A stretch of 64,000 bases of DNA. It comes from Listeria sp. PSOL-1. Lineage in GTDB: Bacteria > Bacillota > Bacilli > Lactobacillales > Listeriaceae. The stretch covers positions 310,001 through 374,000 of the forward strand of contig NZ_LR760298.1 of the NCBI RefSeq assembly GCF_902806445.1, read 5' to 3'. The translations under genes were made by a program, and so were the position numbers. The notes beneath the pieces are model-generated. The model saw only the letters and a list, made by a program, of their open reading frames with translations. It had not been told where the DNA came from and did no database searches. Below are positions 9,231 through 17,070 of this stretch, piece after piece; within the stretch, counting starts at the first letter, position 1, and every line of letters starts with the position of its first letter.

Positions 9231-9791
9231 ATGAAAAAAGAAAAAGTTTTAAAAGTTGTAGCACCGATGATGATTGCCTCATTAGTATTTGCGCCAATAG
9301 CACCAGCAATTTCTGCGTCTGCTTCTGAAAGTGAAAATATTGTTAGTCCTAAAAGAGAGAATGAAGCTGCAGAAATGCTAAATAGTATAGATGTAGAACA
9401 AGTCCAAAATCAAGCAAAGCAAATGAATATTTATGATTCAGAAGGCAATATAACTATCACAGATTCACAGTTAGCTAGATTAATGCAATCACAGGATATT
9501 ACAGTACCTGATGAGCTAAAAAAGGCTGCAATGCAAAGAAAAAGTAGTGTAACTAAAATAGTTAAAAAGAGCGGATATACTTATATTTATTTGAGTGCAG
9601 CTTTAGGTAAAACTATCTGTGTAGGTAGTCTTGGTGTAGCAGGAGTTTTAATTGCACTTACAGGTGGGGTCGGTATTACTGTTGCGTATACTATAGTCAG
9701 CACTGTGGTAAGTATGGGTTGGAATTATGTGAGTAATGGTATCTGGCTAAAATTTAAAGGAGCTAAATTGGTGGCAAAAGGAAAACAATAA
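9231..9791 (+). CDS. Secreted protein with C-terminal hydrophobic domain, bacteriocin-like candidate
   Basis: A 186-residue protein starting at 9231 (AAAAGGAGAGG upstream). Residues 1-30 are a signal peptide (KKEKVLKVV, then a hydrophobic run ending ISASASES). The middle is charged and polar. From about 115 the chain is YTYIYLSAALGKTICVG, then a glycine-rich hydrophobic stretch, VSMGWNYVSNGIWLKFKG and a lysine-rich tail. I do not recognise a named family. The layout (Sec signal, polar pro-region, amphipathic/hydrophobic C-terminus, small membrane protein next door) resembles secreted membrane-active peptides with immunity proteins. That role is inference. Confidence 0.75.
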   Translation: MKKEKVLKVVAPMMIASLVFAPIAPAISASASESENIVSPKRENEAAEMLNSIDVEQVQNQAKQMNIYDSEGNITITDSQLARLMQSQDITVPDELKKAAMQRKSSVTKIVKKSGYTYIYLSAALGKTICVGSLGVAGVLIALTGGVGITVAYTIVSTVVSMGWNYVSNGIWLKFKGAKLVAKGKQ

Positions 9792-9815
9792 TATGAGAGA
9801 GGTGCTACGATTACA

Positions 9816-9995
9816 ATGAAAGTGACTAAAGTCCAGATAACTATAGCAACTTTGATAGTTTTATCAGCAATAATTACCATATATGGAATTTACTCTGAAG
9901 TGAAGTGGATGCAATATTTAGGTTTTGTTATTTTTGGCATCGCATTAGTTATGTTGATAATCAGAGCTTTCATTTCAGAGTCAAGCAAACACTAA
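9816..9995 (+). CDS. Small two-helix membrane protein, possible immunity protein
   Basis: Starts at ATG 9816, about ten bases after GAGAGGTG and 24 bases after the secreted protein gene. The 59 residues form two membrane helices (ITIATLIVLSAIITIYGIY and LGFVIFGIALVMLIIRAF) joined by a short loop (SEVKWMQY), with a basic N-terminus and a polar SESSKH tail. Size, topology and tight spacing fit a self-protection protein for the preceding secreted product; no family is recognised. Confidence 0.65.
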   Translation: MKVTKVQITIATLIVLSAIITIYGIYSEVKWMQYLGFVIFGIALVMLIIRAFISESSKH

Positions 9996-10426
9996 TTTAT
10001 TATGTGAAAAGTATAAAATAAGTAAATATTCATGGATATGAGAATAAGAGTTCCGTGCTATTATAGCATGAAACTTTTTGTTGCCATGACACGATTTTTT
10101 TGAAATTATTGGGACAATACAAAAGTCAACTAGGGTACAAACCTATTTTATTTACAATGTTTATAAGAATAAGTAGCTTTTTAATGTCAATTCAGCATGG
10201 ATAATAATCGATTTTAAGCATTTAAAAAGTTGGATATCGTTTAAATTTTAGCTAATAAATAACCGAAAACCTAATATATATAGATAATATTTCTCTAAAT
10301 TGAAAAAATTAAGAAAATTGTTCATGCTTTTCAAATTCAAACGTGTTACACTTTAAAAGGTAAGTGCTAAAGCAAAAAATTTAGTATTTCTTACGAACAG
10401 CATCATACATATATGACAATAAGGAG
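9996..10426. other. AT-rich spacer in variable islet
   Basis: About 430 bases with no supported gene. There is a short GTGCTATTATAGCAT dyad near 10053-10067 but no clear terminator. Base composition is visibly more AT-rich than the flanking core genes. Confidence 0.4.
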
Positions 10427-10576
10427 ATGGAATCGAGTAGTTTTTCTAATAGGTTTAAAAAAGGGATAACAATTATGGTATTGGGAACGACTATATTAGG
10501 CACCTCTAATATATTGTTACCTAGTACTGCGAATGCAGAAGAAGTAATGAAAGAAAAAAAGTCCAAATTTTGCTGA
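10427..10576 (+). pseudogene. Truncated secreted peptide (signal peptide remnant)
   Basis: The frame gives a basic start (SFSNRFKKG), a hydrophobic core (ITIMVLGTTILGTSNILL) and an AXA-type cleavage site (STANAEE), then stops after about 49 residues (KEKKSKFC). AAGGAG directly abuts ATG 10427 with no spacing, so translation should be poor; ATG 10475 is an alternative. In a neighbouring frame the sequence continues only KKSPNFAEHVS before another stop. It looks like the 5' end of a lost secreted protein, or a very short secreted peptide. Its end converges on the toxin gene at 10601-10696. Confidence 0.35.
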
Positions 10577-10578
10577 AC
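10553..10578 (-). terminator. Terminator of the Fst-like toxin mRNA
   Basis: Read on the minus strand: GTTCAG CAAAAT TTGGAC (six-pair stem with G-U pairs) followed by TTTTTTT, about 22 bases beyond the toxin stop codon. Confidence 0.55.
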
Positions 10579-10600
10579 ATGTGAGTTAGAAACAACTTGC

Positions 10601-10696
10601 TTAATTGTCTTCTCTCTTCTTTAACCAAAAAGAAAATAGTCTAAGTACTATACCTACTAGGATAGGCGCGACAATTAACGAAAAAATTGAAAACAT
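10601..10696 (-). CDS. Fst/Ldr-family type I toxin peptide, 31 residues
   Basis: Minus-strand frame from ATG 10696 encodes MFSIFSLIVAPILVGIVLRL followed by FSFWLKKREDN. It matches the pattern of the pAD1 Fst toxin as I remember it (SLVIAPIFVGLVLEMI then a charged tail) in length, the invariant AP-I-VG core, one membrane helix and a charged C-terminus. GGTGA lies about eight bases upstream inside a stem CAGAGA / TCTCTG that could hide the ribosome site, as known for Fst mRNAs. A hairpin plus seven T follows. Fst peptides disrupt membranes when an antisense RNA is lost; I could not place that RNA here. Confidence 0.75.
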   Translation of the reverse strand: MFSIFSLIVAPILVGIVLRLFSFWLKKREDN

Positions 10697-10737
10697 CAGA
10701 GATTCACCGACTCTCTGGGCAAGCTGCCATCTTTATT

Positions 10738-10754
10738 TTACTATATAATAGTAA
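10738..10754. repeat. 17-bp perfect dyad upstream of Fst-like toxin
   Basis: TTACTAT-ATA-ATAGTAA lies about 42 bases upstream of the toxin start codon, in the probable promoter region of the minus-strand transcript. It could be an operator or an AT-rich promoter element. Confidence 0.4.
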
Positions 10755-11085
10755 GTTTTTAAATGAATAATACACGAAAATGGCACTACAACACATACTA
10801 AATATTTTCAGAAAATGAAATAAAAATAATTTTAATTTCAAAAATATAAAATGGCATTTCCACACAGTTTCTTCAATCAATGTATAGTAGTACCAACCTA
10901 GAAAGCCTTGATATAGCCTGTGGAGATATGATACCAATGTGTTTGTTCGTAGTGTAATGTATACTCCTTCAACTTTAAACCTGGAAGAATTAAAAAAGGC
11001 AATTTCGTAATGTTCTTTGCTTTTAATAAAGCGACCATGATGAATCTAGAATATAAGTATATCTATTGCAAATAAAAGTCTGAAC
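10755..11085. other. Spacer with no supported gene
   Basis: About 330 AT-rich bases. Short open frames exist on both strands (a 77-residue minus frame and a plus frame ending in STLNLEELKKAIS at about 11009) but neither has a ribosome site or recognisable family. It probably holds decayed sequence. Confidence 0.35.
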
Positions 11086-11122
11086 AGCCATCTACTTAAA
11101 ACGGATGGCTGTTTTTATTTGT
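11086..11122 (+). terminator. Rho-independent terminator closing the variable islet
   Basis: CAGCCATC / GGATGGCTG stem with a ten-base loop, followed by TTTTTATTTG. It separates the islet from ddl. Confidence 0.8.
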
Positions 11123-11193
11123 GAAAAGCTAAGTTTATTCTGTTAATTGACAAGAAACGTGGTAAAATAGATGATGAACAATGGAGGGATAAG

Positions 11194-12306
11194 ATGAAAA
11201 AGAAATTAATATTTTTATATGGTGGAAAATCTCCGGAACACGAAGTATCACTTGAAACAGCATTTTCAGTTATAAATGCACTGGATTTAAATAAATTTGA
11301 TACTTTTCCGATATACATTACATACGAAGGAATTTGGATTCAAGGACCAAAATTAACGGACAAACTAACTTTTTCTGAACAACTGCGCTTCAAGTCAGGT
11401 AAAGAAAGAAAATTCGCCACAAGTGATCAAGAAGTTTCGGTAGGCGAATTAATTAGTCCAGCAGGGATTTCTTTTGAAAGCGAGAATACAGTTGTTTTCC
11501 CATTACTTCATGGGCCAAATGGGGAAGATGGAACGATTCAAGGGCTTCTTGAAGTGCTTAACATTCCTTATGTTGGAAATGGTGTCTTAGCTTCAGCTGC
11601 TGCGATGGATAAAATTATTATGAAAAAGGTATTTGCTGATGCAGGCATTCCTCAAGTTCCCGCTGTATCTGTTCGGGCTTTTGATTGGAAAGAGCATCGA
11701 GAAGAGATGGCTCAAGATATTGAAGGTTTGCTAACTTATCCAATATTTGTGAAACCAGCTAACCTGGGTTCAAGTGTAGGTATAAGTAAGGCAACGGATA
11801 ATCGTGAGCTTAAGACAGCCATTGATGAAGCTTTTCGCTTTGACAGACGGGTGATTGTGGAACAAGGTGTTGATGCACGCGAAATTGAAATTGCTGTTCT
11901 TGGTAATGACACACCTATCTGTTCAGTTCCAGGAGAAATTTTACCCAAAGGACATGAAGAGGCTTTTTATGATTATAAAGCGAAGTATGAAGATAACAGT
12001 ACAATCTTGATTATTCCAGCAGAATTGGAAGAAGGTGTACTTGAACAAATTAAGGAATATGCTATTCAAGCTTTTCTTGGACTTGATGGTAGCGGCCTTG
12101 CTCGAGCGGATTTCTTTGTCACAAAAAATAATGAAATCTTTTTAAATGAAGTGAATACAATGCCTGGTTTTACACCGATAAGTATGTATCCAATGCTTTT
12201 TGAAGCTAGCGGTATGCCTTACAATCAATTAATTGAGCAATTAATTGAGCTAGGATTAGAACGTTATGAAGCAAAAAACCATTTACAACATCAATTTAAA
12301 GATTAA
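11194..12306 (+). CDS. ddl: D-alanine--D-alanine ligase
   Basis: Cytoplasmic ATP-grasp enzyme of 370 residues that joins two D-alanines for peptidoglycan precursors. The N-terminal SPEHEVSLETA, the ATP-grasp segment FVKPANLGSSVGISKA (about 186-201), YDYKAKY and the C-terminal metal/product loop FLNEVNTMPGFTPISMYP are present. GGAGGG precedes the ATG by about six bases. murF follows after about 60 bases, and alr in this window supplies the D-alanine. Confidence 0.97.
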   Translation: MKKKLIFLYGGKSPEHEVSLETAFSVINALDLNKFDTFPIYITYEGIWIQGPKLTDKLTFSEQLRFKSGKERKFATSDQEVSVGELISPAGISFESENTVVFPLLHGPNGEDGTIQGLLEVLNIPYVGNGVLASAAAMDKIIMKKVFADAGIPQVPAVSVRAFDWKEHREEMAQDIEGLLTYPIFVKPANLGSSVGISKATDNRELKTAIDEAFRFDRRVIVEQGVDAREIEIAVLGNDTPICSVPGEILPKGHEEAFYDYKAKYEDNSTILIIPAELEEGVLEQIKEYAIQAFLGLDGSGLARADFFVTKNNEIFLNEVNTMPGFTPISMYPMLFEASGMPYNQLIEQLIELGLERYEAKNHLQHQFKD

Positions 12307-12369
12307 CAGTTTAAAGCAATGAGGTTGATTTTGTCAAGGCTCTGATTATGTTTAGAAAAAGGTGAAAAA

Positions 12370-13746
12370 ATGCAAAAGACGATAGCGCAAATAGCAAAAA
12401 TGATTCCAGTGGAGAATGATATCAATGCGTTTTCTAGCGTAGAAATAACAGGAATATGTTTTGATACAAGAAAGCTTAAACAAGGTGACTTATTCGTTCC
12501 TTTTGTTGGTGAAACAAGAGATGGGCACACATTTGTAAAGCAAGCGATCGAAATGGGAGCAAGTGCCTCATTTTGGCAAAAAGATGTCCCCAATCCGCCG
12601 ACAGATTTCCCAATTATTCTTGTTGAAGATACGCTTCGTTCACTGCAATGGCTTGCTAAAAAATATATTCGTGAAGTAGCTCCGAAAGTAATCGCAATTA
12701 CAGGAAGCAATGGTAAGACAACGACAAAAGATATTACAGCTGCTATTATGGCGACAAAATATCGGGTTCATTTTACGGGCGGGAATTTTAATAATCATAT
12801 TGGATTGCCTTATACAATTTTGACGATGCCAGAAGATACTGAGGTCGCTGTGCTTGAAATGGGAATGAGTCATAGGCATGAAATTGAAGAGCTTTCCATG
12901 ATTGCTGCTCCTGATATTGCAATCATTACAAATATCGGTGAAGCACATATCGAATATCTTGGTACGCGAGATGAAATTGCTAAAGCTAAGATGGAAATTA
13001 CAATGGGTCTAAAAGCAGATGGTTTATTGGTTTATCCATACGAAGAACCGCTTCTTAGCAATAAAGTAACAAATGAATATCACAAAGAAACATTTGGCAA
13101 AAGCCATGAAGCGACCATTTATCCACTTCAAATTAACAATCAAGCAGACGGTACTTCTTTTACGACAAATGTCGCTCCAGAAGTAGAGATTTTTGTGCCA
13201 ATTATTGGTGAACACAATGTTTTTAATACGATGGCTGCGATGATACCGGCTTTTAAATTGGGGATTACAGTTGATATGGTGAAGCAGGCGCTAAAAAAAA
13301 TGGAGCGCTCGAAAAACCGTTTAGAATGGCTTACAGCATCAAATGGATTAAGAATCTTAAATGATGCCTATAATTCCAGTCCAACGGCACTTCAAACGGT
13401 TTTGAAAACGTTTATGGAAATGGATTCAGATGGACATAAGAAAGTAGCCGTTCTTGGTGATATGCTGGAGCTTGGGAAAGAATCTGCTAACCTTCATCGG
13501 GCCTCAGCTACTGTTTTACAGGCTGGTAAACTTGATCAAGTCTATCTATATGGCGATGAAATGCAGGCTTTTGCAGAAATTGCTGAAACGATTATCGGAC
13601 GGGAAAATGTTCATCATTTTATGACGAAAGATGATTTAAAACAAGCCCTTTCACAAAACTTAACAGGTGAGGAATGGCTTCTTGTTAAAGCTTCTTTTGG
13701 AATGGGGCTAAAAGATGTAGTTGAATACCTTATGACAGAGAGCTAG
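12370..13746 (+). CDS. murF: UDP-MurNAc-tripeptide--D-alanyl-D-alanine ligase
   Basis: Adds the D-Ala-D-Ala product of Ddl to UDP-MurNAc-tripeptide in the cytoplasm. The 458-residue chain has the MurF N-terminal domain (ITGICFDTRKLKQGDLFVPF), the P-loop ITGSNGKTTTKD (about 113-124), NNHIGLPYT and the C-terminal domain motif LNDAYNSSPTAL. The start has AAAAGGTG upstream. The carboxylesterase gene follows 22 bases later, so ddl, murF and the esterase may be one operon. Confidence 0.97.
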   Translation: MQKTIAQIAKMIPVENDINAFSSVEITGICFDTRKLKQGDLFVPFVGETRDGHTFVKQAIEMGASASFWQKDVPNPPTDFPIILVEDTLRSLQWLAKKYIREVAPKVIAITGSNGKTTTKDITAAIMATKYRVHFTGGNFNNHIGLPYTILTMPEDTEVAVLEMGMSHRHEIEELSMIAAPDIAIITNIGEAHIEYLGTRDEIAKAKMEITMGLKADGLLVYPYEEPLLSNKVTNEYHKETFGKSHEATIYPLQINNQADGTSFTTNVAPEVEIFVPIIGEHNVFNTMAAMIPAFKLGITVDMVKQALKKMERSKNRLEWLTASNGLRILNDAYNSSPTALQTVLKTFMEMDSDGHKKVAVLGDMLELGKESANLHRASATVLQAGKLDQVYLYGDEMQAFAEIAETIIGRENVHHFMTKDDLKQALSQNLTGEEWLLVKASFGMGLKDVVEYLMTES

Positions 13747-13768
13747 CTAGACTGGAGGATGAGAAATC

Positions 13769-14461
13769 ATGGTGGCATGCCTCTTTATTCATGGTTTTAC
13801 AGGGACACCCGCTGAAGTAAAACCTTTTGCGGATTACGTGCGGGCACATACAGATTGGGATGTTTTGACGCCAACATTGCCAGGACATGATAGGCTAACG
13901 TATTTACGCAACGTGACTTATAAAGATTGGATTGTTTTTCTTGAAAGTATTTTAACCCAACTTTTAAAAGAAGATGAACAAGTGTATCTAGTTGGTTTTT
14001 CAATGGGAGGGCTTTTAGCTGGATTTCTTGCAAGACATCATCCTGAAGTGAAAAAATTGGTTTTGTTAAGCACTGCTGTTAGCTACTTAGAATGGAATCA
14101 GCTTCTTAACGATTCAAGACAAATGTTGATTGAAGCAAGAAGTGACCGCTTGCGTAACAGTTCAATGTTTCAGCGTTATTTTAAAAAGTTTAATGAGGTT
14201 CCCTTTTCTTCCACCTTACAATTTAAAAAAATGGTTGATTTGGCTCGTCCTGTGTTCGAACATATTGAAATACCAACGTTTATTGCTCAGGGGCTAAAAG
14301 ATCCTATTGTCCCGGCTAAAAAAAGCGTTGCGTATTTGGATGAAAAAATTGCTGGCCCGAAAGAGTTTTTTTTGATGGAAAATGCAGGTCATGTTATTTG
14401 TCATGATAAAGAAGCGATACTTCTTTTTGAGCGAATGCTTACTTTTTTGGAAAGAAACTAA
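13769..14461 (+). CDS. Alpha/beta-hydrolase, carboxylesterase (Est30-like)
   Basis: Cytoplasmic serine hydrolase of 230 residues. The oxyanion segment LFIHGFTGTPAEVKP is at the N-terminus, the nucleophile elbow is GFSMGG (about 75-80), the acid is probably Asp in GLKDPIVP and the histidine lies in NAGHVICHDKE. This is the small thermostable-carboxylesterase type common in Bacillota. The start follows TGGAGG by about ten bases. It trails murF closely, though no role in wall synthesis is known. No clear terminator follows. Confidence 0.9.
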   Translation: MVACLFIHGFTGTPAEVKPFADYVRAHTDWDVLTPTLPGHDRLTYLRNVTYKDWIVFLESILTQLLKEDEQVYLVGFSMGGLLAGFLARHHPEVKKLVLLSTAVSYLEWNQLLNDSRQMLIEARSDRLRNSSMFQRYFKKFNEVPFSSTLQFKKMVDLARPVFEHIEIPTFIAQGLKDPIVPAKKSVAYLDEKIAGPKEFFLMENAGHVICHDKEAILLFERMLTFLERN

Positions 14462-14524
14462 CATCGTCACTAGCGATCGGATAAATTCCATAAGTACTTC
14501 TTTTTAGATTATAATATTTTCAAT

Positions 14525-14553
14525 TTGAAATTCCTTTGAAGTCATGTTATGAT
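14525..14553 (+). promoter_or_regulatory. Sigma-A promoter of cshA
   Basis: TTGAAA (14525-14530), 17-base spacer, TATGAT (14548-14553). The predicted start site leaves an untranslated leader of about 350 bases before cshA. Confidence 0.7.
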
Positions 14554-14559
14554 GAGAAA

Positions 14560-14910
14560 TGGAAATTTATTAGGTTATTTAACGGCCTAGTGATGACGAG
14601 GGCTTTTTTTATTGGGTATATTTGCCCAGTGTGGATTTCATTTTATACGTCGGAATCCTGCATAAGCAGCTGATTCTTGAAATGCCAGAAAACGCAGAGT
14701 TAGGGACATGGAGTAGACTAGTGGCAAGCATCTGATTGATGATTGATTTTGTTTCCCGAACTCTTTTTTACTGCAAGTGTAAAGATTAGAAAGATTTTCA
14801 TTTGTAAGCTGTTAATAAAGGAAAATCAGATAATACGTCGTGTATTATAACGAAAAAAATGAAGCTCTCTTACCCAAATCCAATTTTTAAAAGGTAAAGG
14901 AGAAATGACA
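14560..14910 (+). promoter_or_regulatory. Long cshA leader with internal terminator
   Basis: The leader contains an 11-bp stem AGAGTTAGGGA (14696-14706) / TCCCGAACTCT (14754-14764), one mismatch, followed by a T run to about 14769: a good Rho-independent terminator inside the leader. An earlier T7 run follows a weak GCC/GGGC pairing near 14585-14610. This suggests transcription attenuation of the helicase gene. I cannot assign it to a known RNA family. Confidence 0.5.
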
Positions 14911-16407
14911 TTGACAAAGTTTTCAGAGTTTGGTCTGGACAAAAAAATTGTAAAATCAGTTGAACGCATGGGATTCGAGGAAGCTACCCCAATTCAGGAG
15001 AAAACCATTCCAATCAGCTTAGAAGGTAAAGATTTAATTGGTCAGGCACAAACTGGTACAGGTAAAACGGCCGCATTCGGACTTCCAATGATCCAAAAAG
15101 TTGATCCAAAAAGCAATCATGTACAGGCGTTAATTGTTGCGCCTACGCGTGAGCTTGCAATTCAAGTTTCCGAAGAGTTGTATAAATTAAGCTATGATAA
15201 GCATGTGCGTGTTTTAGCTGTTTATGGTGGTTCTGATATTAGCCGCCAAATCCGCTCGCTCAAGAAAAATCCGCACGTTATCGTAGGGACTCCAGGTCGT
15301 ATACTTGATCATATCAATCGTCGCACGCTAAAACTGGAAAATGTAGAAACGGTTGTACTTGATGAAGCAGACGAAATGTTAAATATGGGCTTCGTTGAGG
15401 ACATTGAATCGATTTTAGAAAAGGTTCCAAAAAGTCGTCAAACGCTGCTATTTTCGGCTACAATGCCTGAACCAATTAGACGCATTGCTGAACGCTTCAT
15501 GAAAGACCCAGAACTAGTTCGTGTGAAAACAAAAGAAATGACAGCACTTTTGATTGAGCAATTCTTTGTAAAAGTTCATGAAAAAGAAAAATTTGATGTA
15601 TTAAGCCGCTTGCTGGATGTGCAGTCTCCAGAACTTGCGATTGTTTTCGGTAGAACGAAACGTCGTGTGGATGAATTGGCACGTGCACTTGATATGCGCG
15701 GTTATAATGCTGAAGGAATTCACGGAGATCTTACACAAGCAAAACGGATGAGTGTCTTGCGTAAATTTAAAGAAGGAAAGATTGACGTACTTGTAGCAAC
15801 AGATGTCGCTGCTCGTGGGCTCGATATTTCAGGGGTGACGCATGTTTATAACTACGACATTCCGCAAGACCCAGAAAGTTACGTTCACCGCATTGGACGT
15901 ACTGGACGTGCTGGTAAAGAAGGTATGGCAATCACATTTGTTCAGCCACGTGAGATGGGCTATCTTAGAACAGTTGAACAAACAACCAAAAAACGTATGA
16001 ACCCTCTTAAAGCACCAACTTGGGATGAAGCTTTTGCAGGCCAATTGAATCTTGCAGCAGAAAAAATCACAGCAATTCTTACGGAAGAAAACCTTGCTGA
16101 TTATAAAACAGTAGCTAGTGAGCTGCTTGAAAAATATGATGCAACGGATATTGCTTCCGCTATGCTAAAACTGCTTGCCAAAGAACCAGATCAAACGCCT
16201 GTTCATATTACAGAAGAGCGCCCACTTCCATCACGTGGTGGCGGTGGTTACAAAGGTAAAAGTAAAAATGGCGGCTATCGTGGTGGGAATTACCGCGATC
16301 GTAACAACAGCGGCAAAGGCCGTCGTGGTTCAAGCTCAGGCAGCCGTGACCGTCGTTTTAAATCAGAACGTGACAACAAAGGAAAGTACAATAAGAAATC
16401 TAATTAA
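14911..16407 (+). CDS. cshA: DEAD-box ATP-dependent RNA helicase
   Basis: RNA helicase of 498 residues for RNA turnover, ribosome assembly and cold growth. In order: Q motif ([12 protein letters not shown]), [32 protein letters not shown] and [10 protein letters not shown], then a glycine/arginine-rich basic tail ([11 protein letters not shown] to the end) that binds RNA. TTG 14911 is preferred because AAAGGAG lies eight bases upstream, while ATG 14905 would be two bases from it. A long leader with a terminator precedes it and a palindromic repeat element follows. Confidence 0.97.
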   Translation: MTKFSEFGLDKKIVKSVERMGFEEATPIQEKTIPISLEGKDLIGQAQTGTGKTAAFGLPMIQKVDPKSNHVQALIVAPTRELAIQVSEELYKLSYDKHVRVLAVYGGSDISRQIRSLKKNPHVIVGTPGRILDHINRRTLKLENVETVVLDEADEMLNMGFVEDIESILEKVPKSRQTLLFSATMPEPIRRIAERFMKDPELVRVKTKEMTALLIEQFFVKVHEKEKFDVLSRLLDVQSPELAIVFGRTKRRVDELARALDMRGYNAEGIHGDLTQAKRMSVLRKFKEGKIDVLVATDVAARGLDISGVTHVYNYDIPQDPESYVHRIGRTGRAGKEGMAITFVQPREMGYLRTVEQTTKKRMNPLKAPTWDEAFAGQLNLAAEKITAILTEENLADYKTVASELLEKYDATDIASAMLKLLAKEPDQTPVHITEERPLPSRGGGGYKGKSKNGGYRGGNYRDRNNSGKGRRGSSSGSRDRRFKSERDNKGKYNKKSN

Positions 16408-16416
16408 TTTAGTAAA

Positions 16417-16539
16417 ATGAGGAAGAGTCCGGGAGATAAATTGATTTCACTATGTTTTTAGTTGAAAAATAAGTACTACATGTGGAGTGCTTGTCATTGA
16501 TTTATTTCATTTATGTCCCGCGCTCCTCCTCATTTTTTT
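16417..16539. repeat. Dispersed palindromic element, copy G, acting as cshA terminator
   Basis: Outer stem ATGAGGAaGAG / CTCctCCTCAT followed by TTTTTTT. Reverse-complement of the inner right arm reads CATAAATGAAATAAATC then AATGACAAGCACT, aligning with ATAAACAAAATAAATTGGCG and ATAAGCGCTT of copies A and F. Confidence 0.6.
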
Positions 16540-16587
16540 GTTTTTCTTAATTCAGTGGTGTTATGATTTTGAAAAAAGGAGTATCAC

Positions 16588-17070
16588 ATGGAGCTTAAAA
16601 AATTAGAAAATCAGTTACCAAAGAAAATTAAAAAAGTTTGGCACATTACTTATGGCGTATGGGGAAGTATTCTTGTCGTTATAACGCTTGTTACTGCCCT
16701 TATTTTTTCTTTAACTGATGTATCATTCTGGTGGAATAGCATTGCTGTTTTCATCACGCTTTTTTATTTTATATTTATTTATCGTTTTATTATTCCTTTC
16801 CGCTTTAAGCGCTTTAGTTACCAAATTTGTCATGATGAAATTGAAATTCAGCAAGGTATTATTTTCCGGAGCCGTACATTAATTCCAATGATTAGAATTC
16901 AACATGTTGAAACGTCACAAGGCCCTCTCCTTCGTAAAGAAAAACTAATGGCGTTACATATCACAACAGCAGCGAAGACGCACATTATTGAAGCAGTTAA
17001 CGAAGATGAAGCCGATCAGTTACGTCGTCATATTCTTGAACTTGTAAAGGTGGCGAAAGAAGATGTTTGA
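16588..17070 (+). CDS. PH-domain membrane protein (YdbS-like)
   Basis: A 160-residue protein with two N-terminal membrane helices (about 22-45 and 52-72) and a bacterial PH domain of the DUF304/YdbS type (FSYQICHDEIEIQQGIIF, then RSRTLIPMIRIQHVET). AAAGGAG precedes the ATG. Its stop overlaps the start of the larger PH-domain protein by eight bases, matching the ydbS-ydbT pair behind the helicase gene in Bacillus. B. subtilis YdbS/YdbT have been linked to resistance to membrane-active peptides; that function is from family knowledge. Confidence 0.88.
   Translation: MELKKLENQLPKKIKKVWHITYGVWGSILVVITLVTALIFSLTDVSFWWNSIAVFITLFYFIFIYRFIIPFRFKRFSYQICHDEIEIQQGIIFRSRTLIPMIRIQHVETSQGPLLRKEKLMALHITTAAKTHIIEAVNEDEADQLRRHILELVKVAKEDV

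Noticed and set aside
10704-10937. 77-residue minus-strand open frame in the variable islet
   Set aside because: No ribosome site, odd composition and no family resemblance; it overlaps the probable promoter region of the Fst-like toxin.
16175-16420. 81-residue frame overlapping the cshA tail
   Set aside because: Low-complexity shadow of the glycine/arginine-rich coding sequence in another frame.
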